A stretch of 64,000 nucleotides of DNA from Bin87 sp965261925 (GCA_965261925.1 OZ253486.1:3410001-3474000); one strand, 5' to 3'. Shown: positions 1-8,884, counted from the first letter of the stretch. The notes: a model not told the origin generated them from the sequence alone. Numbers and translations: made by a program.

Positions 1-516
1 CCGGATGCACTGCCACCGCCAGCGGCAGCCCCAGGGTATCCACCACGATGTGGCGCTTGCGGCCCTTCACCTTCTTGCCGGCGTCGTAGCCTCTGGGCCC
101 CCTTTTTCCGTGGTCTTCACCGATTGGCTGTCGATGATGGCCGCGCTGGGACTGGCCTGGCGACCCTGAGCCTGGCGCAGCTCGGCGTGCAGGACGCCAT
201 GTACCCGTTGCCAGGTGCCATCACGACGCCAGGTCCGGAAGTAGTGGAAGACAATGCGCCACGGCGGCAGGTCGTGGGGCAGCATCCGCCAAGAGTGCGC
301 AGCACGTAGCGGATGGCGTTGACGATCTCCCGCCGGGGGTAGGTGATCGGTCGGCCGCCCGGTTTGGGCGGTGGCAGCAATGGTTCCAGCAGTTGCCATT
401 CTCGGTCGCTGAGGTCGCTGGGATAGGCTGGTCGTTTCATGCCCCCACGTTACGACCAACCCCCTTATCACGCCTGGATACCTCTACCCCAATTTCAACA
501 TTTTTAGACACCCTCT
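1..516 (-). mobile_element. IS5-family element (IS427-like), copy 1, cut by window edge
   Basis: The stretch is nearly identical to the complete copy at 2242-3120. It holds the 5' half of the transposase on the minus strand, with start ATG near 440 (MKRPAYPSDLSDREWQLLEP), and the inverted-repeat end near 501-516 (tttttagacaccctct). Compared with the other copy, about 7 bases are missing near 288-296, in the region coding RYVLRT-GCS-RMLPHD, which breaks the frame. The A5G5 run that probably serves as a frameshift site is conserved. The 3' half lies outside the window. This copy is judged inactive. Confidence 0.85.
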
Positions 517-950
517 AAGCCGAGCTTTACGGTCGGGTGGAGCGTAGTCTCTTTGCCGAGGTTGCGGCTGGCCGGTCGTCAGCGCCGTTTTCACCGGTTC
601 CATGCCACTGTCACTGGGTGGACTCCGCTATACTGAGTGCCCTGGTATCCAAGGGCCGGGTAGCGGCTTACAAGCGGAATCACGCCCGAATTCTGCCGCT
701 GAGCGATGAGACCCAGGCTGAATGACCCATGCGGGACCGGGATTGGTCGAAGTGGCACCCGGACTGGCGGGATTGGAGTTACAATACAACGCAAGAAGGC
801 AGAGTATGGTCCCCAATTGGGGTCACCTCGGTCTGGTCTGCGACGACTTCTTCTTAGGCCACCCCATGGGCCGTTCCAAGGTGCCAAACTGCCGGTGTCA
901 CGGTCCTAGCCCAACCTGTGCCGCGGTGTTCAAACAGAAAGGAGTGAGCA
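517..950. other. Intergenic stretch without recognisable gene
   Basis: No reading frame on either strand looks like a protein. A TACAAT box at 780-785 could be a -10 element for the hydrolase starting at 951, but no convincing -35 hexamer precedes it. The stretch starts right at the IS5 end, so some of it may be remnant DNA. Confidence 0.5.
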
Positions 951-1838
951 GTGCCTTACGCCAACATAGACGGGGTGAACCTGTATTACGAGGAGTATGG
1001 CGCCGGCCCTACGGTCATGCTGACGCCGGGCGGACGGGTGGACCACAACGGCCTGCGTCCCATGGCTGCCCTGCTGTCGACCCATTGCCGTGTCATCATC
1101 CACGACCGCCGCAACTGCGGCAAGTCCGACGTGGTGATCGGTGGTGAGCTTTCCGAGCAGCACCTTTGGGCTGAGGAAATGGCGGCTCTGCTGAAATACC
1201 TGGGCGCTGCCCCGGCTTACCTGGCCGGAGGGTCCGCCGGTTCGCGCACTTCCCTGACGGTGGCGGTTCGGCACCCGGAGGTGGTCAAGGGCGTATTTGT
1301 TTGGGAAGTCTCCGGCGGGCCGAGGAGCGCTGAACTGATGTCCCCCGGCTACTACGGACAGTACATCGAGGCCGCCGAGCGGGGCGGGATGCCCGCCGTA
1401 GCCGCTACCGAGTTTTTCGAGCAGCGCATCCGGGACAACGCTGACAACAGGGAACGGATCCTTTCCATGGATCCCGAGGAGTTCTGTTCGGTGATGCGCT
1501 GCTGGCGGGACCAGTTCTCCCAATCCAACCCGGTGGGAGACCTAACTGAGGAGCAACTGGAGTCCATCACGTGCCCTGTGCTGGCCTTCGAGGGCAACAC
1601 GCCGGACGACGTTCACCACAAGTCTGCCGCAGAGAACGTGAAGCGACTGGTACCCCACGCCGAGCTGCGCCCATCGGCGTGGACCCACGAGGAATGGGCG
1701 GTCATCGGGCAACACGACAACACCTTCCCAGGCATCGCCGCCACCAACCGCTACCACATGAAGTCCACTCTCTACGCCGCACAACTGCTGGAGTTCATCA
1801 CCAGGGTCGAATCTCAACAGTCTTCAGCCGCGGCCTGA
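951..1838 (+). CDS. Alpha/beta hydrolase
   Basis: This 295-residue protein has the alpha/beta-hydrolase layout. The N-terminus resembles epoxide-hydrolase/lipase-type enzymes (DGVNLYYEEYGAGP), followed by an HDRRNCGKSD loop, the nucleophile elbow GGSAG with Ser95, a probable acid at Asp219/220 and a probable catalytic His246 (WTHEEW). It should be a soluble hydrolase acting on an ester, lactone or C-C bond; the substrate cannot be read from sequence. The start is GTG 951, preceded by GGAG six bases upstream. The stop lies 34 bases before a cupin gene on the same strand, so the two are probably co-transcribed. A second, different hydrolase of the same fold lies at 56059-56871. Confidence 0.85.
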   Translation: MPYANIDGVNLYYEEYGAGPTVMLTPGGRVDHNGLRPMAALLSTHCRVIIHDRRNCGKSDVVIGGELSEQHLWAEEMAALLKYLGAAPAYLAGGSAGSRTSLTVAVRHPEVVKGVFVWEVSGGPRSAELMSPGYYGQYIEAAERGGMPAVAATEFFEQRIRDNADNRERILSMDPEEFCSVMRCWRDQFSQSNPVGDLTEEQLESITCPVLAFEGNTPDDVHHKSAAENVKRLVPHAELRPSAWTHEEWAVIGQHDNTFPGIAATNRYHMKSTLYAAQLLEFITRVESQQSSAAA

Positions 1839-1872
1839 CCGTATCCTGTGCAGACAAAAACGGAGGAACAAG

Positions 1873-2214
1873 ATGGGAACCTTCAGACTTTACACTGGCG
1901 ATGACGGCCAGTCCCACATTGAGACCATTGACCTGGACCAGACACCTGATTGGAAAAGCGCCCAGGCTGCCACCACCATCAGCTTCAGTGAAGGCCCGGC
2001 CGGTCGCTTCTCCGACTGGCACCCGGCGCCGCGCCGCCAGTTTGTCATTATCCTTTCCGGGCAACTGGAGATCGGCCTGGGCGACGGCTCCAAGCACGTA
2101 TTCGGCCCCGGCGACGCCCGCCTGGTGGAGGATACCACCGGCCAAGGCCACACGACCGCTACACACGGCGACCAGGCTTGCGTCACCTGCACCATCCCCT
2201 TGGCCAACCAGTAA
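1873..2214 (+). CDS. Small single-domain cupin protein
   Basis: This 113-residue protein has a cupin-2-like beta-barrel pattern: HPAPRRQFVIILSGQLEIGLGDG, then FGPGDARLVEDTTGQGH. The Arg/Gln-rich first motif and the conserved DTTG-GH end are shared with the paralogue at 42283-42615. The canonical metal-binding His pair of the first motif is only partly kept (H in WHPAP), so enzymatic activity is uncertain and a ligand-binding or accessory role is possible. A strong ribosome binding site (GGAGG) lies seven bases before ATG 1873. It follows the hydrolase gene closely and is followed at once by an IS5 copy. Confidence 0.8.
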   Translation: MGTFRLYTGDDGQSHIETIDLDQTPDWKSAQAATTISFSEGPAGRFSDWHPAPRRQFVIILSGQLEIGLGDGSKHVFGPGDARLVEDTTGQGHTTATHGDQACVTCTIPLANQ

Positions 2215-2219
2215 CCAAC

Positions 2220-2233
2220 GCTGCTCGAGCAGC
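2220..2233. other. Perfect 14-bp palindrome downstream of cupin gene
   Basis: GCTGCTCGAGCAGC lies six bases past the cupin stop codon and eight bases before the IS5 end. It could be the stem of a weak transcription terminator or a protein-binding dyad. No T-run follows it. Confidence 0.3.
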
Positions 2234-2241
2234 AGCCCTAA

Positions 2242-3120
2242 GAGGGTGTCTAAAAATGGGGAAGGCGGGCCAGTCTGCGCAGGGTGAGGCCGGTCATTGC
2301 GATGTAAATCCAGGTTTCGGTGGTTTCACACAATGCTTCGTAGTCCTTGCTCAACCGCCGTTGCAGGTTCAGCCAACCAAAGGTGCGTTCCACGACCCAC
2401 CGCCGAGGCAGCACCTGAAAGGTATGCTGCTGTGCTGGGCGCCGCACCAACTCCAGGGTCCAGCCGCCCACCGTCCTGGCCCACTCTACCAATTTGCCCC
2501 CGTAGGCCCCATCAGCCCAGATCAGCTGTAGTCGAGGGAAACGGCCCAGCAGCCGGGTCAGTACCAACCGGGCGCCGTCCCGGTCCTGAATGTCGGCGGG
2601 ATGCACTGCCACCGCCAGCGGCAGCCCCAGGGTATCCACCACGATGTGGCGTTTGCGGCCCTTCACCTTCTTGCCGGCGTCGTAGCCTCTGGGCCCCCTT
2701 TTTCCGTGGTCTTCACCGACTGACTGTCGATGATGGCCGCGCTGGGACTGGCCTGGCGACCCTGAGCCTGGCGCAGCTCGGCGTGCAGGACGCCATGTAC
2801 CCGTTGCCAGGTGCCATCACGACGCCAGGTCCGGAAGTAGTGGAAGACAATGCGCCACGGCGGCAGGTCGTGGGGCAGCATCCGCTAGGAGCACCCAGTG
2901 CGCAGCACGTAGCGGATGGCGTTGACGATCTCCCGACGAGGGTAGGTGATGGGTCGGCCGCCCGGTTTGGGCGGTGGCAGCAATGGTTCCAGCAGTTGCC
3001 ATTCTCGGTCGCTGAGGTCGCTGGGATAGGCTGGTCGTTTCATGCCCCCACGTTACGACCAACCCCCTTATCACGCCTGGATACCTCTACCCCAATTTCA
3101 ACCTTTTTAGACATCCTCTC
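2242..3120 (-). mobile_element. IS5-family element (IS427-like), copy 2, complete ends
   Basis: The ends form imperfect inverted repeats: left GAGGGTGTCTAAAAATGGGG, right (reverse complement) GAGGATGTCTAAAAAGGTTG. The length of about 879 bp is typical of IS5/IS427 elements. No clear target duplication was found. It separates the cupin gene from the nuclease gene at 3164 and may have cut upstream sequence of the latter. Confidence 0.85.
2250..3043 (-). pseudogene. IS5-family transposase, two-frame with a nonsense codon
   Basis: Frame 1 starts at ATG 3043 (MKRPAYPSDLSDREW) and reads to RYVLRTGCS, where a TAG replaces the Trp codon expected in GCSWRMLPHD. The same frame then continues through DSQSVKTTEKGG. 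The second part (KGRKRHIVVDTLGLPLAV... to RLARLPHF, 2250-2666) lies in the -1 frame. The switch point is an AAAAAGGGGG run (plus strand 2694-2703), also present in copy 1, so this shift is probably programmed, as known for IS427-type elements. The TAG near 2886 makes this copy inactive. Confidence 0.8.
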
Positions 3121-3163
3121 AGACACGCCGACCGACGGCAACTCCATGCCGAGGAGCCGTCAC

Positions 3164-3814
3164 ATGCCGCAACGGCGAGAACATCCCTACATCTGGGCCA
3201 CCTGGCTGCCCCGTCTACTGACGGGCGAGGACTCCTGTGAATGGGCCGTCTGGTTCAAGGCCCACCACCGGAACTGGACCAGGACGCCGTCGGACTTCAA
3301 CCAAGCGCAGTGGCTTTTGCAGCACACGGCGATGCTGAACAAACGGCGAGCCGACTGGGAAAACGGTGGCTTCAGCGTGGATGTCGAAGGTCAAAATGGC
3401 TTTCAACTCCGCGGCAGCTCAGCAACACTGGCTGGCAAGCCCGACCTCATCGCCCAGCGGGAAGAAGACGCCGTGGTCGTCGACATCAAAACCGGCCACG
3501 AAAGCGCCAGCCACGTCGTGCAGGTCATGATCTACCTGTACGCCGTCCCCCGAACCCTGGAACCGTACCGGACCCTCAACATGAGAGGGCAAGTCACGTA
3601 CCAGGACCACACAGTTCGAATACCGCCGGAAGCGGTCGATGAACGTTTCATCCACAACCTGGGCGCACTGATCCGCCGGCTAGCGGACGAAAGGCCAGCC
3701 CAGCGGGTGCCGAGCGCGCAGGAATGCCGGTCCTGCGACATCAGCGCCGCTGACTGCCCGGAGCGCATAGAACAAAGCACCGAACTCGCGGGCGGCACTA
3801 CCACTGACTTCTGA
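3164..3814 (+). CDS. PD-(D/E)XK nuclease, Cas4/AddB-like with probable Fe-S cluster
   Basis: This 216-residue protein shows the RecB-type nuclease core: GKPDLI (Asp94), VVVDIKTG (Asp107-x-Lys109) and QVMIYLY (Gln120). Cys25 near the N-terminus plus Cys188, Cys191 and Cys198 at the C-terminus (CRSCDISAADC) reproduce the split four-cysteine iron-sulfur arrangement of Cas4 and AddB nucleases. It should cut or resect DNA ends. ATG 3164 is chosen for the GAGGAG seven bases upstream; ATG 3146 is the alternative. No CRISPR array or cas gene is visible nearby. The frame is open back into the adjacent IS5, so a longer ancestral N-terminus cannot be excluded. It may be co-transcribed with the coiled-coil gene at 4025. 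Confidence 0.75.
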   Translation: MPQRREHPYIWATWLPRLLTGEDSCEWAVWFKAHHRNWTRTPSDFNQAQWLLQHTAMLNKRRADWENGGFSVDVEGQNGFQLRGSSATLAGKPDLIAQREEDAVVVDIKTGHESASHVVQVMIYLYAVPRTLEPYRTLNMRGQVTYQDHTVRIPPEAVDERFIHNLGALIRRLADERPAQRVPSAQECRSCDISAADCPERIEQSTELAGGTTTDF

Positions 3815-4024
3815 CAGAGGGAGTGGTGACAGTGAGGAAGCGGCAAGCAGCGCAGAGTTTCAGTCACGCGGGAAAGCCTGACGGATCAGCGTTTTACCGA
3901 AAGCGATATCCCCGCAGAACACCCCGGGCACCGGTCGGCTTTACGATTACTTGCGGCCATGCATTACCGACTTTCGCCGAGACGACGGATTCGGTTACAC
4001 TCCGAGAATACGAACGAAACTGGT

Positions 4025-4471
4025 GTGACCGATGAAGAGTCCAGACGACATAGCCCGGTTCCTCCAGACGCTGAACTCGAGGCGGAGGTCCGCAGGCGCA
4101 TCGTCGGCGACGACCTAGCCCAGCTGCCGAGCCTGGTGCGGCAGAACCAGGAGATGCTCGCCAAACTGCTGGAACACCACGATCATTTCCTAAAGAGCAC
4201 CATCGGCTTCACCGAAGCGGTGACCGAAAAGACCCAACGGCTGGCCGCGATGGCAGAGAACCACGAAGCTCGCATGACGAACGTAGAGTCGACCACAGAG
4301 GGGATCGGCGCCGACATGGCGACCATGAGCGGCCAGCTCAACAGTCTGACCGGCACCGAGTACGAACGCAACGCCGCCAGACGGGCCACCCTGCTCATCG
4401 ACCGCTATCTGAACGTACTGAGCGGAGAAGTGCTGCTCGCGAAAACCGGACCCGACGACGCGGAGCACTGA
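4025..4471 (+). CDS. Coiled-coil protein, possibly truncated DUF3782-like
   Basis: The 148-residue protein has a charged N-terminus (DAELEAEVRRRIVGDDLAQLPSL), a long heptad-rich segment (about residues 45-105) and a C-terminal piece GTEYERNAARRATLLIDRYL. This order resembles proteins in which a coiled coil precedes a PD-(D/E)XK-like nuclease domain (DUF3782 type), but here the chain ends where the nuclease would begin, so it may be a truncated member. GTG 4025 is taken as start because the sequence upstream in frame does not look coding; the start is uncertain. It follows the nuclease gene on the same strand. Confidence 0.5.
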   Translation: MTDEESRRHSPVPPDAELEAEVRRRIVGDDLAQLPSLVRQNQEMLAKLLEHHDHFLKSTIGFTEAVTEKTQRLAAMAENHEARMTNVESTTEGIGADMATMSGQLNSLTGTEYERNAARRATLLIDRYLNVLSGEVLLAKTGPDDAEH

Positions 4472-4748
4472 TCCTCTCAGAGCGGCGCTGTTGTACGGTC
4501 GCGCGTTGCGTGCCCTGTTGGTTGGGTAATCGCCGATCTGGGGCTCCACGCCGCTCCGGGCGCGTCCTGGTGCAGATCTTCTCTGGCGCAGTACAGAGAA
4601 TCGGGCAGCTCGATTGAGTCGCCCAATGGGCCCACTTTACCGCCACCGATTACATTGACTCGGTTCGTTCAGAAACTTCCGCCTTCACCCACGACAGCCA
4701 CAGGATCTGGCGCAGATGGCATGACCCGGCCGCAGTCGCGATACCACC

Positions 4749-4832
4749 CTATTTGCCCAGCTCAACCGGGAGGCGCGGCCAATCCGGCTGGTATTCGTAA
4801 ACGTAATCGCCCATGCCCACCGTGATCGCCAT
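4749..4832 (-). pseudogene. 5' remnant of an NHL/beta-propeller-type gene
   Basis: A GGAGG site precedes ATG 4832, which opens a 27-codon frame (MAITVGMGDYVYEYQPDWPR) ending in TAG. The sequence resembles the N-terminus of NHL-repeat / peptidyl-amidating-lyase-like six-bladed propeller proteins, which often start with a similar GDYxYE..DW..LP motif. The rest of the gene is absent. The identification rests on this short motif only. Confidence 0.35.
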
Positions 4833-4981
4833 ATCATCCACCTCCATCGTTTCGCCGCGCCAGCTTTCGCCGATTCTAGCACCGAAGCAACGTGGAGCAT
4901 CCTACGAGTCCATGACGCGCTGGTTGTGGCGAGGAAATCACATCTGGATGTTCGGCACGGATGGAACCACCCACGTGGACT

Positions 4982-5021
4982 CCCAGCGCCGTGGATCCCC
5001 AGCGCCGTGGATCCCCAGCGC
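4982..5021 (+). repeat. 16-bp tandem repeat, 2.5 copies
   Basis: The unit CCCAGCGCCGTGGATC occurs twice in tandem (4982-4997, 4998-5013), followed by a partial third copy (CCCAGCGC). It lies in noncoding sequence downstream of the MetE-like gene. Confidence 0.8.
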
Positions 5022-5226
5022 AAGGTATGGGCCTGCAGCAGGGCGACACGGAACTGACCGAAGTACCCAACCCGCCGGAAACCCACGCCAGGTGCCGCGT
5101 TGAGGAGCAGTTCACCGACGCCAAACGCGGAACGGAATTTGTAGACATGGGGGCCTTCCGAACCGGCGTTCACTACATAGAGTGGTCAGAGGCGGTTTAC
5201 CGCAGCGCAATACCGGGCCAGGCCGC

Positions 5227-6403
5227 CTACCTGCCCCGGTAAGCCAGGGCGTCGACTCCACAATTGCCGAGAGGCCAAGGTAGCGCCTCCAGCTTGGCCC
5301 ACATGATGGACGGGTCAACCCGTGGGTTGAACGCTCCCTGCGAGAACCCGCAGTCGGCGCCGGCGATGACGTTCTCCCGGTCCAGCATGCGGGCGTAGTT
5401 TGCGATCCGCTGGGCCACCAACTCCGGGTGCTCCACGATGTTGGTGGTGCGGGCAACCACTCCGGGGACCAGGATCTTGCCGTCGGGCAGGTTGGCGCTC
5501 TCCCACACCTGCCACTCGTGGGCGTGCCGTGGATTCGCCGCTTCGACGCAGTAAGCTCCCGCGTTCACCCCGAGGATGATATCCACGATGTCGCGCAGGG
5601 GGACATCGGTCACGTGAAGACCGTGCCAGCTACCCCAGCACAGGTGGTACCGCACACGGTCTTCGGGCAACCCCACGAGCGCGTGGTTGATGGCCTCGAC
5701 TCGCAGCGAGGCGAAGTTCCGGTACTCCTCGGTGGAGGGCGCAGGGTCAGGCATACCATATTGGGTGACCATTCGCGGATCATCGATTTGCAGTATGACA
5801 CCGGCGTCGACTATGGCCCGGTACTCCTCTTTCATGGCGTCAGCAATGGCCGCCAGATACTCCTCCTGGCTGGGGTAATACTCGTTCGTGCGCTGCAGCT
5901 CAATGGTGCCGGGGGCTACTGCCGGGATGAAGGCCTCTTCTGCTTCGACCGTTGCCAGCGCCGCGTTGAAGTTGTCAATGTCCGTCTGCACCGCCGCGAG
6001 GCCACGATAGGTTATGGGCGCGGTGCAGACCATGCCGTGGGCCCGATCCCCTTCTATCGGCGCGTCGTATTCCTGGTAAAAGTCACGAAAGATAGTTCGG
6101 TCCCGGCCCCAGTTCAAGAGCGGGCTTTCCCCTGATTCCAGAGGCTTCGCCTCAAAGTCGGACAACCGGTCGTTTACGTAGGTTGAAAAGCTGGTTTTGC
6201 GGAACTCCCCATCGCTGGGTACGTCGATGCCGGTTTGTGCCTGACGCTGGACCACCGTTTGCACCGATTCGCGGACCAGCCGCCAGAGCCTCGGCATCGT
6301 AGGGTTGACCAGTCTCCCGGGCCCTCATGATGTCAAGGATCTCCGGTGGCCGCGCCAGGCTGCCCACGTGGGTCGTCAGTATTCGGTCGGAGCTATTCTT
6401 CAT
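5227..6403 (-). pseudogene. MetE C-terminal-domain-like methyltransferase, frameshifted
   Basis: The protein resembles the catalytic domain of cobalamin-independent methionine synthase and related single-domain proteins. Expected features are the early TTHVGSLARP motif, GIDVPSDGE, a YHLCWGSWHG segment (His and Cys as probable zinc ligands) and a late GADCGF Cys ligand. Start ATG 6403 has an AGGAAAGG site and overlaps the stop of the VOC gene (ATGA). The N-terminal 41 codons and the remainder lie in different frames; the break is near 6278-6290, where one extra base (or two missing) follows the codons for DAEALA. If real, the gene is inactive; a sequencing error is possible because everything downstream is intact. 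Confidence 0.75.
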
Positions 6404-6935
6404 CCTTTCCTCCCCCTCTCGGCGAAAATCGAAGGTTCCGAATCCCGGAGAACCCGCGAGGGTCGCCGCAAAGATTGGCGCCGTCTGGTCACATGTGGGG
6501 ATAAAGCTAACCCCTGGGCCAATTCCTGAAATGAAGACTCGGGCATGCCCTCGCTCCACATGCCCTCGCTCCAAGTGGTGTCCCGCAGTTCCAGCCGGTT
6601 ACCACTGGGGTCGAAGAAGTATAATTCTCGACCCGTGAACATTCCCCGGGCCCGGTACGTCAAATGCTCAATAGTCACGTTTCTTTCGTGGAAGACCTTG
6701 CACGCAAGTTCGAAGGCCTCGGGAGAAACGTTGAAGGAATGATGCACCCCGGCATCCTCCTTCAACGGCCCGTCCACTGGATTCGGACGCTCGCACAGCA
6801 GGATGTTATCGTCGCCGACGTTGAAACAGGACATGATGTTGTTCACCAGCCGTCCCACGGGCGTCAGGCCCTGCAACTCCCCGTGACGGTCCTCGGCTTG
6901 CTTCAGGTCGTTGAATTGTGGCGGCCATGCCGCGC
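6400..6935 (-). pseudogene. VOC (glyoxalase/dioxygenase) family protein, 5' end missing
   Basis: The C-terminal VOC half is clear: INDGVHHSF-like (EDAGVHHSFNVSP), a TGRELYFFDPSGNRLELRD strand, and a 45-residue tail. The longest frame with a start codon begins at 6876, but family-like sequence (WPPQFNDLKQAEDRHGELQG) continues upstream to a TGA near 6935, with no start codon and without the usual first beta-alpha-beta unit. The gene thus seems to have lost its 5' end. Its stop overlaps the MetE-like start as ATGA, which points to translational coupling in the original operon. Confidence 0.6.
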
Positions 6936-7022
6936 TGCGCTTCAGTCAATTGAGGCAAAACCGCTCGTGAAACCGGGCTGATTTCGTGGCGGCGTTTTAT
7001 CACGCGCCGGGCGCAGCCAAGT

Positions 7023-7051
7023 TTGACACCCCCAGGGCGGCGCACTAAACT
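7023..7051 (+). promoter_or_regulatory. Candidate sigma-70-type promoter
   Basis: TTGACA at 7023-7028 and TAAACT at 7046-7051 are separated by 17 bases. They lie about 113 bases upstream of the ferritin-like gene, in the gap between it and the divergent VOC gene. The -10 box matches the consensus at four of six positions. Confidence 0.4.
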
Positions 7052-7163
7052 CGCCTGCAACCGCGTTGCCTGACAATCATCCATCGGCGAGTGTTTTATT
7101 ATGAAATGATGGCAGCCGCGTCCGCTTTCGCCTCCCAAATGCTCAATCTAGTGAGGTATCGCA

Positions 7164-7622
7164 ATGCCGGACAAGCCAGAATACACAGACCTGCTCAACG
7201 ATATTCGCCTGCAGGAGCACCGGGCTGGAGTCTTCCTCAAGGCGTGGGCCGATAAGACCGAGCATCCGGGGCTGAAGGGCTGCCTTTCTCTGGTAGCCGA
7301 ACGCGAGACGAGCCACGGGGACATCTTCGACCGGCGCATTCGTGAGTTGGGCGGAGCCCCCGAGGACAAGGACGACGCCATGTTTGCCGAGCGGCTGCGC
7401 GTGGCCGGTTCGGAAATGACCGACAAGGAAAAGATCGTCTGGATGCGCGAAGCCCAAACTCGTGTAACCCTGCCCACTGTGCGCCAGCGCTATGAGGCTG
7501 CCTCAGTTGATGAGTCTGTCGACCAGCTGACTCGTTCTCTGATCAAGTGGTTCACCGAGGTGGAGGACGACTCCGGTGCCTCCATGCGGGCGGTGTACGC
7601 CGAGATCGAGCGGGAGGACTAA
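7164..7622 (+). CDS. Ferritin-like (rubrerythrin-type fold) protein
   Basis: The 152-residue, all-helical protein has metal-ligand patterns typical of ferritin-like four-helix bundles: Glu18-His19 in the first helix (DIRLQEHRAG) and Glu48-x-x-His51 in the second (AERETSHGDIF). The C-terminal half has lost a clear second EXXH, so it may be a partial or non-metal member. Function may be iron/oxygen chemistry or a structural role. ATG 7164 is supported by GAGGT upstream. It is four bases from the LLM oxidoreductase gene, so the two are almost surely co-expressed. Confidence 0.65.
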   Translation: MPDKPEYTDLLNDIRLQEHRAGVFLKAWADKTEHPGLKGCLSLVAERETSHGDIFDRRIRELGGAPEDKDDAMFAERLRVAGSEMTDKEKIVWMREAQTRVTLPTVRQRYEAASVDESVDQLTRSLIKWFTEVEDDSGASMRAVYAEIERED

Positions 7623-7626
7623 CCGG

Positions 7627-8739
7627 ATGAAATTCGGAGCCTTCTTCGTGGGCCAGCGCCCCCTGCTGCACGAGCAATACGCCGACGAGAGCAAGATCAA
7701 TCCCAACCCGGTCAGCCGCACCGACGTCGAGGTCTACGAGGACATTCTGCGCGGCGCGGAATTGGCGGAGGAACTGGGCTTCGACTCGGTGTGGATTGCC
7801 GAGCACGCTTTCAGCGAACACAGCATCATCAGCTCGCCCCACAGCCTGCTGGCCGCCATCGCCGCCAAGACCAAGCGGGTCAAGGTGGGCGTGGCCTGCA
7901 CCATAGTGCCGTGGCACGCTCCACTGCGGCTGGCGCAGGACTTGGCCACACTGGACATTATCAGCCAGGGACGCCTGATTGTCGGGGCCGGCCGCGGCTA
8001 CCAGAAGCGGGAGTTCGACATCTATGGCCTGGACATCGCCGAATCCCGCGACCGTTTCATCGAGGGCATGGACATCGCTGTCAGGTCGTGGACGGAGGAC
8101 ACCCTCTCCTACGACGGCGACTATTTCAGCTTCCCGGAAGTGCGGGTTATTCCCAAGCCGGTGCAGCAGCCGCATCCGCCCATATTTATGGCGGTCACTC
8201 ACAGCCCGGAATCGGTAGAGATTGCCGTCCGCAACCGTTGGGGGTTGTTCACCGTGGGCAGCAGTTTCTTCCCTGCTTCGCCGGACTCTGACCAGAACCT
8301 GATTAACCTCTACCGCCGGCGGATGCTGGAAGAGGGGACGGCGCCCGATGACATCGAGGTCGCCGCCGTCCGCAACGTTTATGTGGCTCCCACCGACGAG
8401 GAAGCCATCGAACTGCTCGTGCCGCGCCTGCAATGGGCTGGCGACATGGGGGACTTCCTGCGCCGCCCGCTCTCCGACGTTGTGCGGGCCTCAGGGGTGC
8501 GTGGCTATGAGCACTACATCCAAGACCCCTTTATCGAGCCGGATCTGGTGGCCGAGCGGGGCAAGGAAGGCATGGCAGCCATCGGCAGCCCCGAGAAGGT
8601 CACGGCAGCCATCAAGGAACTGGAAGAGAACCACGTGACCCACTTCATCAGCTACCTGGACGCCGGGGGCCTGTCCTACGACCAGGTGTCCAGCTCGCTG
8701 CAACTGTTCGCAGAAAAAGTGATGCCCAACTTCCGCTAA
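7627..8739 (+). CDS. LLM-class flavin-dependent oxidoreductase
   Basis: This 370-residue protein belongs to the bacterial-luciferase-like TIM-barrel family. Visible features are the MKFGAFF start strand, AELAEELGFDSVWIAEHAF, LGVACTIVPWHAPLRLAQDLATLD-like loop, the SQGRLIVGAGRGYQKREF phosphate-binding segment, and QQPHPPIFMAVTHSP. It probably uses reduced FMN to oxygenate a small organic substrate, working with a flavin reductase elsewhere. The ATG is four bases after the stop of the ferritin-like gene. A terminal fragment of an IS1380 element abuts the stop codon. Confidence 0.9.
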   Translation: MKFGAFFVGQRPLLHEQYADESKINPNPVSRTDVEVYEDILRGAELAEELGFDSVWIAEHAFSEHSIISSPHSLLAAIAAKTKRVKVGVACTIVPWHAPLRLAQDLATLDIISQGRLIVGAGRGYQKREFDIYGLDIAESRDRFIEGMDIAVRSWTEDTLSYDGDYFSFPEVRVIPKPVQQPHPPIFMAVTHSPESVEIAVRNRWGLFTVGSSFFPASPDSDQNLINLYRRRMLEEGTAPDDIEVAAVRNVYVAPTDEEAIELLVPRLQWAGDMGDFLRRPLSDVVRASGVRGYEHYIQDPFIEPDLVAERGKEGMAAIGSPEKVTAAIKELEENHVTHFISYLDAGGLSYDQVSSSLQLFAEKVMPNFR

Positions 8740-8742
8740 GCC

Positions 8743-8868
8743 CCAATCCACCGAAGAGATGAGTGTTGCGGCGTGCTGAAGGGGTAATAAGGTGCTCCTG
8801 CGCTTCTGGGATAATGGTTTCCGAGACAGCAAACCAACCAGAAACAAGGAGCACCCAATAGCAACTGT
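8743..8868 (+). mobile_element. Relic of an IS1380-family end
   Basis: About 125 bp match the transposase-start end of the IS1380 element at 12372-14205 (CCCCAATCCACCGAAGAGATG, later GGGATAATGGTTT and AGGAGCACC). The rest of the element is missing. It directly follows the LLM stop codon. Confidence 0.75.
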
Positions 8869-8884
8869 CTTGAAAGCCAACAGG

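Larger units (their letters stand above)
4472..5226. other. Intergenic/degraded stretch
   Basis: Apart from a 27-codon gene remnant at 4749-4832 (minus strand) and a short tandem repeat at 4982-5021, nothing here resembles a gene on either strand. Confidence 0.5.

Noticed and set aside
2297..3145. Plus-strand open frame continuous with the nuclease gene
   Set aside because: It runs antisense through the IS5 transposase; only the part from about 3146/3164 has nuclease motifs and a ribosome site.
4685..5173. Long minus-strand open frame of 162 codons
   Set aside because: Composition is atypical (Trp- and Arg-rich), it contains a tandem repeat, and another frame at 4749-4832 shows a better ribosome site and family-like motif.
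6806..7138. Minus-strand open frame upstream of the VOC gene
   Set aside because: It has no protein-like composition, and real VOC sequence lies in a different frame over the same bases.
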